Assembly (NCBI GenBank): GCA_032718475.1
Contig: JAUCBJ010007760.1
Coordinates: forward strand, 1 to 64,000
DNA: 64,000 nt
Origin: Nemertoderma westbladi
Lineage: Eukaryota; Xenacoelomorpha; Nemertodermatida; Nemertodermatidae
Direction: 5' to 3'
A model generated the notes under the pieces. That model did no database searches. It worked only from the letters and a program-made list of their open reading frames with translations, and was not told the origin of the DNA. Numbering within the stretch: the stretch's first letter is position 1; each line of letters opens with the position of its first letter. The position numbers and the translations under genes are program-made. This document shows, piece by piece, positions 44,428 to 52,528 of this stretch.

Positions 44428-47400
44428 TTATCCAGGCCACATTTTCGGGTTCATGAAAGTGTTGAAATCCTTCTTCTCCACAGTGATTCTTGCGTCTTTA
44501 TATTCATGCTGTTGTCCTTGGACTCCTATGTGAACTGGGTAGGTCCCAGTTTGCTTGAAGCAAAGACAAGATAGATTGATTGCATCACATGTGATTGGGA
44601 GTCCTCTTACTAATATTGTTTTTAGTTTGGTTGCATTTGAGTTTCTGTTATGATTTTTATCATTCGTTGCATCCCTGTTTTCTTTGTGTATTGTCATTCT
44701 TTGTTCCTTGCCTGATGAATTATTTTCTCCTTCAATATTATGTTTAAGGATTTCCAGAATGGTCTTCTGGTTTTCCATCAGGTTTGCTATTTTTTCATCT
44801 TGATCCAGTTCCTGGAAGTGGTTACTGGTTTCAATTTTTCCCTGTTCAGTACTCATCTTTGTGTTGCATGCCTTTATGTTATGTTTTGTACAAGTTGTCC
44901 AGGTATTTTTGTCGTTTAGCACTTCGTTGATAGTTGCTGGTTGGATTATACTAGGCATTGCTAATTCGTCAGATTCCACTCTCCATTCATCTATTGTTTC
45001 ATATTGTGAGACTTGTGATTCAACATTTGAGATTCCTGTTGAGTCTGTGTCATTTTCTTCATGAAGAAGGCAGCCCTTATTGTTGTGGGGCTTAGGTTTT
45101 GTTTTCCTTTTAATGTTTCTTCTGGTTGTCTTTGAAGCAGTATTGATAGGCTTTTTCCGAGGTGCGCTCATTTTCATCGTGTCATTAGTTAGGTTATGAT
45201 TGTCAGAGATATTGGATGTACTCACAAGATCCTCTATTGTTTCTAGTTTTTGTTGCGTCGCTGCTAATTGACAACTAATTGATTTTATTTCAATATGTAG
45301 ATTTGCTACTAGATCTACCAATTGGAAGATGCTAAACGAATCAATGGTTCCAACATGTACACGTTTTTTGAAGGTATGTGATACAGATCCACTTTCCAGG
45401 GTTAAGGCAAACTCTGCTACGTCTGCTGCTAATTCATCAATTGATCTTCTATTTATGACGTTTATGCTTAGGTTGGGCATGTTGTGGAGTTTTGTTGTTA
45501 GTATTTCGTCAAAGAGTGTTTTCTGAATGTAACTCAGTAAGTCATTTCCTAGCGGTATTAGGGATCTTATGAAATGATCTTTGGGGTTTCTTATCATATT
45601 GGAGGATTTAAGTGTGTCTATGATTGTTTGTGCCGACATAGATGTATTCAGAAGTTTTCCATTTAGTAATTTCCAATTTTTGGTTTGTGTGTAATAATTG
45701 GGTGTGTTCTGATTTACTGGTATGGCTTCATTCTCATTAGAGTTGTATCCATCAGGAACAGTTATTGGTGGACCATTTGGTTTAATTATTGTAGGCAGTC
45801 TTGGTTGTTGGATACTTCCATGAAGGTGATTAGTCTTCACATCTTGGACATTTGTTTCTTTCCTGTATTTCCACGTGCCATCATCCATTAAGTCTTCAAT
45901 AGTTGGTTTTAGTGTATACGGAAGTGTTGGAAGAGTGGGTGCAGTTTCATATGGATTTTTGTATTTCACATTTTCCAGGATATCACGCACCCATTGTCGC
46001 GAGGTTGCGGAGTCAATCATGGCGTGGTGTATAAAGGATTCTTCATGTGCTAGGGCGGCTGCATATAGGCAAACGTATACTCCACAATCGTGTCCATTTT
46101 GCTGCTTCTGTAGATGGGATGATGTATGTTTCGAGTCGATTGATTTCCAAGGCTTATTTGTTGAATATGTTGAGGAAATTAGATTGTATTGCTCGTCCAT
46201 TTTATTAAACACTGCACATATCCTGTTTGTGACGTCATTGGGCTTAGTGATCCCAAGTGGACATAGTTTATATATTGTTCTATTTCTAACATTAACCACG
46301 TGAAGCATATGGTGCGAATTAGAACATTCTGGAATTATAATATAGTTAGTTGAGGCCGCTCCACTGTTTGTCATTGTTGTTAGAAAGTAGGCCCTCGCAA
46401 TATACTTGGCTGCCTCAACTTTGTTGTAGTGTTTAAAATTCAATTTCTGTGACAATTCATCGGTAATCCAGGCAACGTTTGGCATACTTCTTTCTAGCAT
46501 CCAACAAAATGCATTTACAGCACCATTGGTGAGCAGATTGTCATTTTCTAAAGATTGTTTGTCAGCTAAAGCCGGTTGTGAAATCCCATAGTAAAAGTCT
46601 GCAGTATCTGCTACGTGAATTTTTCTAGCGATTTCAAGTATTTGCTTGTTAATGTCTGAGTTTGAGAGCTTCTTGTTCTTTGAACTGGTTGGATTGTGGT
46701 TCTCTAGTATCGTCACTGAGTTATTATTTAGGTCTTCTGACCAAAGATCGTGATCTTGTAGTGGTACTTGTGGTAGTAGCTGGTTTGACTGAGTTTGTGG
46801 TATATAGGGTTTTGCATTTACATTTACTGTTTGTGGTTCAACCACTGTTGTATTTAATTCGGTTGTTAACTGTTTTGGAGTTAATTTCGGGTTCACAGTA
46901 GAGATAGAATCATGTATAATAGTATGTTTAATAAGCGGTATGTCTATTGTTTCCAGCTGTGTACAGGCAGAATGTTCTTTTTTGCAATCTGTTACCGGTA
47001 CTTGAACTTTAAAGTAATCAGTAATTTTCTGATGTTTTGAATTCCTTAGCTGCTCTTGTAATCCTACAGGACTTAAAACAACATCGGATGAGTTACTGTT
47101 GTACATATTGCATTGAGTCTCTAAGCCAGGAGAGACCGAACGCGTTGGAGGCGGGGGCTCCACATCTGAACTCGTTGGAGACGGGGGATCCACTTCTGAA
47201 CGTATTGGAGACGGGGGATTCACTACTGAACACGTTGGAGGAGGGGGATCCATTTCTGAACGCGTTGGGGACGGGGGATTCACATCAGAACGCGTTGGTG
47301 ATGGGGGATCCACTTCTGAACGCGTTGGAGACGGGGGATCGCCTTCTGATCGCGTTGGAGACACGGGATCCACTTCTGAACGCGTTGGAGACAGGGGATC

Positions 47401-47643
47401 AATTTCTGAGCGCGTTGGAGACGGGGGATTCACATCAGAACGCGTTGGTGATGGGGGATCAACATCTGAACGCGTTGGAGACGGGGGATCCCCTTCAGAT
47501 CGCGTTGGAGACGGGAGATCCACTTCTGAACGCGTTGAAGACGGGGGATCCAATTCTGAGTGTGTTGGAGACGGGGAATCTACATCTGAACGCACTTGAG
47601 ACGGGGGATCCTCTTCTGAACGTATTGGGGACGGGGAATCCAC
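44428..47643 (-). CDS. LINE-C ORF1, main part with Ulp1-like protease signature
   Basis: 1071 codons. Residues 1 to about 175 are about 17 decapeptide repeats (PPSPTRSEVD). Around residues 370-560 is a region resembling Ulp1/SENP (C48) cysteine proteases. It has LTNGAVNAFCWMLERSMP (compare the WLND start), YIIIPECSNSHHMLHVVNV (candidate catalytic His, about 445) and KQQNGHDCGVYVCLYAAAL (Gln and nucleophile Cys, about 512-525). The acidic triad member is not obvious, since KLCPLG stands where YDSL is usual. The C-terminal part has a helical stretch and ILVRGLPITC...YKDARITVEKKDF, possibly an RNA-binding fold. The apparent start at 47643 is only the first Met after the solo LTR; the true start is at 49666. 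Confidence 0.78.
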   Translation of the reverse strand: MDSPSPIRSEEDPPSQVRSDVDSPSPTHSELDPPSSTRSEVDLPSPTRSEGDPPSPTRSDVDPPSPTRSDVNPPSPTRSEIDPLSPTRSEVDPVSPTRSEGDPPSPTRSEVDPPSPTRSDVNPPSPTRSEMDPPPPTCSVVNPPSPIRSEVDPPSPTSSDVEPPPPTRSVSPGLETQCNMYNSNSSDVVLSPVGLQEQLRNSKHQKITDYFKVQVPVTDCKKEHSACTQLETIDIPLIKHTIIHDSISTVNPKLTPKQLTTELNTTVVEPQTVNVNAKPYIPQTQSNQLLPQVPLQDHDLWSEDLNNNSVTILENHNPTSSKNKKLSNSDINKQILEIARKIHVADTADFYYGISQPALADKQSLENDNLLTNGAVNAFCWMLERSMPNVAWITDELSQKLNFKHYNKVEAAKYIARAYFLTTMTNSGAASTNYIIIPECSNSHHMLHVVNVRNRTIYKLCPLGITKPNDVTNRICAVFNKMDEQYNLISSTYSTNKPWKSIDSKHTSSHLQKQQNGHDCGVYVCLYAAALAHEESFIHHAMIDSATSRQWVRDILENVKYKNPYETAPTLPTLPYTLKPTIEDLMDDGTWKYRKETNVQDVKTNHLHGSIQQPRLPTIIKPNGPPITVPDGYNSNENEAIPVNQNTPNYYTQTKNWKLLNGKLLNTSMSAQTIIDTLKSSNMIRNPKDHFIRSLIPLGNDLLSYIQKTLFDEILTTKLHNMPNLSINVINRRSIDELAADVAEFALTLESGSVSHTFKKRVHVGTIDSFSIFQLVDLVANLHIEIKSISCQLAATQQKLETIEDLVSTSNISDNHNLTNDTMKMSAPRKKPINTASKTTRRNIKRKTKPKPHNNKGCLLHEENDTDSTGISNVESQVSQYETIDEWRVESDELAMPSIIQPATINEVLNDKNTWTTCTKHNIKACNTKMSTEQGKIETSNHFQELDQDEKIANLMENQKTILEILKHNIEGENNSSGKEQRMTIHKENRDATNDKNHNRNSNATKLKTILVRGLPITCDAINLSCLCFKQTGTYPVHIGVQGQQHEYKDARITVEKKDFNTFMNPKMWPG

Positions 47644-47665
47644 TACTGAACTCGTTGGCGACGGG
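47141..47665 (-). repeat. 30-bp coding repeat, downstream array (about 17 units)
   Basis: Units of 30 bp (GAACGCGTTGGAGACGGGGG-like in plus reading) encoding PPSPTRSEVD on the minus strand, with many substitutions between units. It was continuous with the array at 48890-49370 before the solo LTR inserted. Because 30 is divisible by three, every frame stays open, which creates several false reading frames on both strands. Confidence 0.9.
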
Positions 47666-47670
47666 GGATC

Positions 47671-48884
47671 TGTAAAAGCTTTTGTGGGATAACTGATTCG
47701 TTTGCCTTGTTGGCCAGTTCCCCCCCAGTCGCTAAGAATACTCTCAAAGTGATCTACAGCTAAAAATAGTGCAAGTTACCAGCTTATTGGCTGATTTGCT
47801 GTACGCAGGCATCTGGGCTCTGTTTAATCGGCCAACAAGCCTAGGGAGGTTGCGTCATAGCCTTGTTTTTGTATCTCCCAATAGAATTTGAGTTAGCCTT
47901 GATTTTGACCTATCACAGGCTACTGAACTGAAAATTTCCTATCTCACTGCTCTTTCTCTGTGTTGAACGGGAGCTTCGTGGAATAAGGGAGTTGGTATCC
48001 TCGTATAGAGCAGTAGTCACGAGTTTTTCAAAGCCACGAAAGAACGGCTTTTTAGTGTTTTGTGCTTTCTGCTTTTTAGCTCAACACTAGTACGTTTAAT
48101 TATAAGGACATATATCCTTTAACTCATGGAATCACTGCAATTACGCATTCAAACAACAAACTGACTTTAACTCTGTAAATATCAAAACAAACTGGCACGA
48201 TTGATCTGTGAATACTGCATACTGCTATTTGTTGTCGGTTATTCATTATATTTGTTGATGAATTATTATATTGGAATAACGAGAAATAACCCCGACACCC
48301 AATATTCTTGATATACCGAAGGTAAGAGAGAAAGGTTACCAATAACGATTGTGACTTATGTTAAAGTGGTTTGAAGTGAATCTAATGTTATTTGATAGAC
48401 CCTACATGAGTCAGTCTGTGTTCTTTTTATATGTGATTAAAATCAGTGAAGATTGGCAGATTAGTGTGCAGTATTGTGCAGCATTGCGTATGAGTGAGTC
48501 TGTTAAAGAAGCAATTCCTAAAGAATGCGCCATATATGTGAATTATAATTAAGCCATATCGTTGTGAGTAGTTTAAGTCATAACTCTGTTTATATAGATA
48601 AAGCGCCACGTCCTAAAGGAACTGTTAATATTCCCGAAGGTGAATAATATTGTCAGAGATTATATAATACTGTCAGTCGAATAATACATTAGGCTTACAT
48701 AGCAATAAAATTAAACCGTCGAACCCAATCTCCCGGGAATATCCAGCGGGTGAATGGTCGCGCACGGATTGGTTTCGACTAGTGTAGTGAATCAAATACT
48801 TGTCATAGGCTAAAAAGCGATTTAATATCTAGAATACATCTTAATTTGGCGGGTTAAACTGCCAAAGGTCTGAAAGCGCGAACA
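47671..48884 (-). mobile_element. Solo LTR (LTR-X) inside LINE-C ORF1
   Basis: 1,214 bp with TG...CA ends (TGTAAAAGC...GCGCGAACA in plus reading) and the 5-bp duplication GGATC at 47666-47670 and 48885-48889. A diverged copy starts at 63412 in the opposite orientation. The inferred element direction is minus, because in that direction both copies contain a TATA-like box (CATATAAAAAG here, ATATATAAGG at about 63843). Removing 1,219 bp (LTR plus one duplication) rejoins the two halves of ORF1 in frame. Confidence 0.88.
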
Positions 48885-49666
48885 GGATCCATTTCTGAAC
48901 GCGTTGGAGACGGGGGATCCACATCTGAACGCGTTGGAGACGGAGGATCCACATCAGAACGCGCTGGAGACGTGCGATCCACTTCTGAACGCGTTGGAGA
49001 CGGGGGATCCACTTCTGAACGCGTTGGAGACGGAGGATCCACTTCTGAACGCGTTGGAGGCGGGGGATCCACTTCTGAACGCGTTGGAGACGGGGGATCC
49101 ACTTCTGAACGCGTTGGAGACGGAGGATCCACTTCTGAACGCGTTGGAGACGGGGGATCCACTTCTGAACACGTTGGAGACGGGGGATCCACTTCTGAAC
49201 GCGTTGGAGACGGGGGATCCACTTCTGAACGCGTTGGAGACGGAGGATCCACTTCTGAACGCGTTGGAGACGCGCGATCCACTTCTGAACGCATTGGAGA
49301 CCGGGGATCCCCTTCTGAACGCGTTGGAGACGGGGGATCCACTTCTGAACGCGTTGGAGACAGGAGACTTTTGCCGTTGGTCGGGATTTTTATGGGTTTA
49401 AACGAGTTATTGCACTTTCCTAGTTTCGCTGGGATACAGCCTTGGCATCCAACGCCACGCTTCGCGCACACACAGGATTTACATATCCCGGCGCGATTAC
49501 ATCTGCAGCATTGTATCGTCCGAGCGTTTTTTGGCTCCGAGTTGGTTTTATGTTTATCCCCGGTATCCGCAATGCTAAACTTCATCGTCGGAGCGACTAT
49601 CGAGTCGATTTTCTTCGTTGCCTTCCGGCCCACAGTGGTATGCCGTTTATTAATATTGACGACCAT
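48854..49666 (-). CDS. LINE-C ORF1, N-terminal part with cysteine cluster
   Basis: Starts at the first ATG of the element. Residues about 45-85 form a compact Cys-rich motif (CCRCNRAGICKSC, then CVCAKRGVGCQGC and GKCNN), with nine or more cysteines in CX2-3C spacing. A zinc-binding fold is likely; I have the impression of similar motifs in other invertebrate retroelement ORF1s, unverified. From about residue 100 onward there are 16 PPSPTRSEVD-type decapeptides. The frame runs into the solo LTR and gains a short foreign end (VRAFRPLAV), so the real protein continued into 47643-44428. Confidence 0.75.
   Translation of the reverse strand: MVVNINKRHTTVGRKATKKIDSIVAPTMKFSIADTGDKHKTNSEPKNARTIQCCRCNRAGICKSCVCAKRGVGCQGCIPAKLGKCNNSFKPIKIPTNGKSLLSPTRSEVDPPSPTRSEGDPRSPMRSEVDRASPTRSEVDPPSPTRSEVDPPSPTRSEVDPPSPTCSEVDPPSPTRSEVDPPSPTRSEVDPPSPTRSEVDPPPPTRSEVDPPSPTRSEVDPPSPTRSEVDRTSPARSDVDPPSPTRSDVDPPSPTRSEMDPVRAFRPLAV
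48890..49370 (-). repeat. 30-bp coding repeat, upstream array (about 16 units)
   Basis: The more homogeneous half of the split array; most units encode PPSPTRSEVD exactly. Higher uniformity than the downstream half suggests more recent expansion here. Confidence 0.9.
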
Positions 49667-49877
49667 TAGCGAATTGTAGTTTCGCTGCCTTTAACCTTAA
49701 TCGATTGTGAAAAAGAGAAACGCTGATGTCTCCGTTATTGATCGACTTTAGAGGTGTAATTTCCGATTGTTGAGATAGCGGCGCCGAGCAGTCTGGCAGT
49801 CAGTAAGCAGTGTACTGTAAGCAGTAGGCAATAGCAGTAAGCAGTACTATTACGGTGCACTAATGTGTAAAGTGACA

Positions 49878-50009
49878 CATTGCGTAACTCCGAATTAAAC
49901 TCCACACAGCACACTCCACACCCAACCCATTGCGTAACTCCGAATTAAACTCCACACAGCACACTCCACACCCAACCCATTGCGTAACTCCGAATTAAAC
50001 TCCACACAG
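49878..50009. repeat. 50-bp minisatellite, right-hand remainder
   Basis: Two to three units of the same 50-bp repeat as 37775-40237, starting within a unit at CATTGCGTAACTCC. Units here have TCCACACCCA, not the TCAACACCCA variant found just left of LINE-C. Confidence 0.93.
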
Positions 50010-50319
50010 CACACTCCACACTCCACACTCCACACTCCACACTCCACACTCCACACTCCACACTCCACACTCCACACTCCACACTCCACACTCCACACTC
50101 CACACTCCACACTCCACACTCCACACTCCACACTCCACACTCCACACTCCACACTCCACACTCCACACTCCACACTCCACACTCCACACTCCACACTCCA
50201 CACTCCACACTCCACACTCCACACTCCACACTCCACACTCCACACTCCACACTCCACACTCCACACTCCACACTCCACACTCCACACTCCACACTCCACA
50301 CTCCACACTCCACACTCCA
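50010..50319. repeat. 7-bp repeat (CCACACT)n, about 44 units
   Basis: A perfect heptamer array. The sequence CACTCCACAC is already present inside each 50-bp unit, so this array looks like a secondary expansion of that stretch. All six frames are open in it; none is a gene. Confidence 0.95.
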
Positions 50320-51394
50320 TATACCTGCCATTGCTTTCCTTACGCCACATGTATATAGATAAGAAATAATTGAAAGGAATTTTACATTAACTGGTAAATA
50401 TAATTATTCGTAAGGAAGAAATCATATGATATTAAATAAATGATTTTTAAGACGGGATTGGAACAGCGATTTCGATTTTTTGCACCGGAGTTCATCAGGT
50501 AGAAAGTTCCAGACACGAGGACCTCGAAATGCTTTACAGTTAACCCTATTTGGTCCGTAGGAGGGGTCATTTTAATAATGGAAAACAGAGATTTCGTGAC
50601 TTTTCCTAAAATTTAATGGGATCTCCTACAGAGATAACGCCATTTATACGGCTATGTTAGTTTTCGTGCTGTAGTCCCTTTCTGGCATCTCCAGTATTTT
50701 GCGATAAACAAGTGTTGCAAATATGATAATGATTAATCACCACACAATCTAATTGATTTTATTACCATTTTATATGGGTTATTGGGACACTGATCCCTAT
50801 TATTGGGACGCTGATCCCTATTATAGGGACGCTGATCCCTATTATTGGGACACTGATTACGAATATGACACTGAAAAATATCGTATTATCCAACCAAATT
50901 ATATTTTTGCCGTTTGAAATTTTATGCTACTTGTTTTTTTTATCCTACCAGACCAGACCAGCACCAATGAATGTTTCTTCACGAGATGTAGCGTGGTCAG
51001 CGGCATTGAAATCCAGTATATCTTCAGACCAAACCAAATGCAAAATTTATCAGTTTGAAATTTTTGCTACATGTTCTTTTCGTCTTTGGCACCTAAATGG
51101 CACCTAAAATGATGTTGGGTGCTTTACTATAAATATTTTTAGGTAGATTCGGAAACCCTTATACTATAATACCTCTAATATTCCTTTTTTTTTTTAGCAA
51201 AGAGAACAAAAAAAATTGTAAAATGGGTTGCTGTAGGTGTTTAATGTTTTCGGTCTGTAAAAAATTGAATAAAATATTCAACAATTTAATTCGAATGTAT
51301 TCATGCAAATGATATGCTATCTCTTTGAACAAATTTACATAAATTCGTAAAATTATTTTGATACAAAATAATCTGACGATTTCTACTTTTTCAG
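50320..51394. other. Spacer with short repeats
   Basis: No gene is confidently seen. Four copies of a roughly 21-bp unit (TATTGGGACGCTGATCCC) lie at about 50776-50858. A block of about 55 bp containing CCAAATTATATTTTTGCCGTTTGAA has a second, diverged copy about 140 bp on (near 51035). A T-rich stretch occurs near 51183-51196. Confidence 0.45.
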
Positions 51395-51615
51395 ATTGCG
51401 AACCGGGGAATAATGAAACACTAAACGAGGAATGTTTCATTGTTTCATATATGAAAAAGAATTACATAGATGCAATGGGAAGGTGTGATCACGGAAAACG
51501 TAAACCCATCGACATATCAGATGCCGAGAATATATATTCTATGAATATTAATGGGTCAAATATTACAACGTTAAACATTAGTAAAATTTGGGTTTTTAAC
51601 AAAGAAATTTCAGAT
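51395..51615 (+). CDS. Candidate host-gene exon, extracellular protein
   Basis: 221 bp open in one frame, preceded by a good acceptor (TTCTACTTTTTCAG at 51381-51394) and followed by a good donor (GTAAGTAT from 51616). It enters after the first base of a codon and leaves at a codon boundary. The roughly 73 residues contain three cysteines, several N-X-S/T sites (NET, NGS, NIT, NIS) and the run YMKKNYIDAMGRC...ISDAENIYSM. That run recalls the start of a C-type lectin domain (YxxAxxxC then IxxAEN). This is the one block in the window that does not look like a mobile element. Neighbouring exons are not visible, and the family call is weak. Confidence 0.45.
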
Positions 51616-51719
51616 GTAAGTATAAATATGTGTCGTGTGATACTGAAATAATGTTACTATTATAAAATTTTTAGATTTTTGAAACTTTTTTTAAAACTCT
51701 GTATATTTTATTGTTTATT

Positions 51720-52030
51720 TTAACCCCGTTTGTTCCCAAGAATATTTAGAGCGAGTTACCACCGTTACCACGGTTACCACCGTTACCACGGTTACCACCG
51801 TTATCACCGTATTAGTAAGGAATGGGACCTCGGTGAATATCACGTAATCGCGTAATTTTGTCACTTTTCTTAAAAATCTATGGTCTTCCTAATAGTAAAA
51901 ACGGTTTTTAAAAATATTGGGTACTTTTCGAGTTATAGCACCATTTTGTAAACCCTACTTTGGCACTCTTTTTAGATGTTTTTTCAAAATTACATTTCAT
52001 AAAATGAAATAAGGACTTTCATTAAACCAC
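51720..52030 (-). mobile_element. Partial piggyBac-like TTAA element end
   Basis: Starts at TTAACCCC (51720) with a GGTTACCACCGTTACCAC repeat (about 51757-51815). From about 51845 to 52020 it matches the reverse complement of about 56570-56725 (TTCCTAATAGTRAAAACNGTTTT, ATATTGGGTA, TTTTGTCACTTTT). It is therefore a relative of the TTAA-flanked element at 55301-56806. The other end is not identified. Confidence 0.45.
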
Positions 52031-52259
52031 CATGGGTTGAGGTTTCTATTGTACTATTACTGTGAATGTAGCGACGCCGACGCCCGTCTAATGCGTAACT
52101 AACTGTGCTATTCGACGATATAGTATAATTATTGTATATATTGTTTGTTTATTGTGTTATTGTATATAATGATTGGTTTTTCCTTGTTTCTAATTTTCTT
52201 ATTTTTTTTTAACTATTTATTATCTACTATTATACTATTAATTATTAGCTATTTATTGA
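52031..52259. other. AT-rich spacer
   Basis: Low-complexity AT sequence before the LINE-A fragment; nothing recognised. Confidence 0.4.
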
Positions 52260-52519
52260 TTTGCTTTCGCCGAGAGGACCAGCCAGTGCATGATCTTGTA
52301 CTTTGGCAGCCTCATGGAGTGAATAAGCATGGTGGACAGCCCATGACTTTCTTGAGACGCATCTTAAAGGACACTGGCCTTGAAGATGCGGTTGAGCTAG
52401 CAAATGTCATGGGTGATAGGAAGTTGTGGCGGTGCAAATTTGTCGATATACCGGCACAGCATGCTTAAAAATGCAGCTGCAATGCAGCATGCCGATCCTA
52501 GTAGTAGTAGTAGTAGTAT
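52260..52519 (+). mobile_element. LINE-A 3'-end fragment
   Basis: Only the last 75-80 codons (CFRREDQPVHDLVLWQPHGVNKHGG... to PAQHA) plus (TAG)6. It is strongly 5'-truncated and ends directly against the LINE-D endonuclease start, separated by a T-run. Confidence 0.82.
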
Positions 52520-52528
52520 TTTTTTTAA

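Larger units (their letters stand above)
40238..49877 (-). mobile_element. LINE-C, non-LTR retrotransposon with Ulp1-like protease, inserted in the minisatellite
   Basis: A minus-strand element of 9,640 bp including a 1,214-bp solo LTR and its duplication; about 8.4 kb without it. Order: short 5' region (49667-49877), very long ORF1 (49666 to about 43774 with one stop and the LTR), overlapping ORF2 (43829 to 40513, one frameshift), short 3' region, and a GAAAT pentamer tail at 40238-40254. CATT is found at both junctions with the minisatellite (40234-40237 and 49878-49881), so it landed inside a repeat unit. It is unusual for a LINE in length and ORF1 content. Confidence 0.88.

Noticed and set aside
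48904-49679. Long plus-strand frames rich in ALETGDPLLN or STSERVGDGG
   Set aside because: The repeat unit is 30 bp, so all frames stay open. The minus-strand PPSPTRSEVD frame is supported by flanking non-repeat coding sequence; the plus-strand ones are shadows.
49895-50369. Frames of VECGVWS or TPHSTLH repeats
   Set aside because: They are produced by the 7-bp satellite, which reads openly in every frame; no non-repeat coding context.
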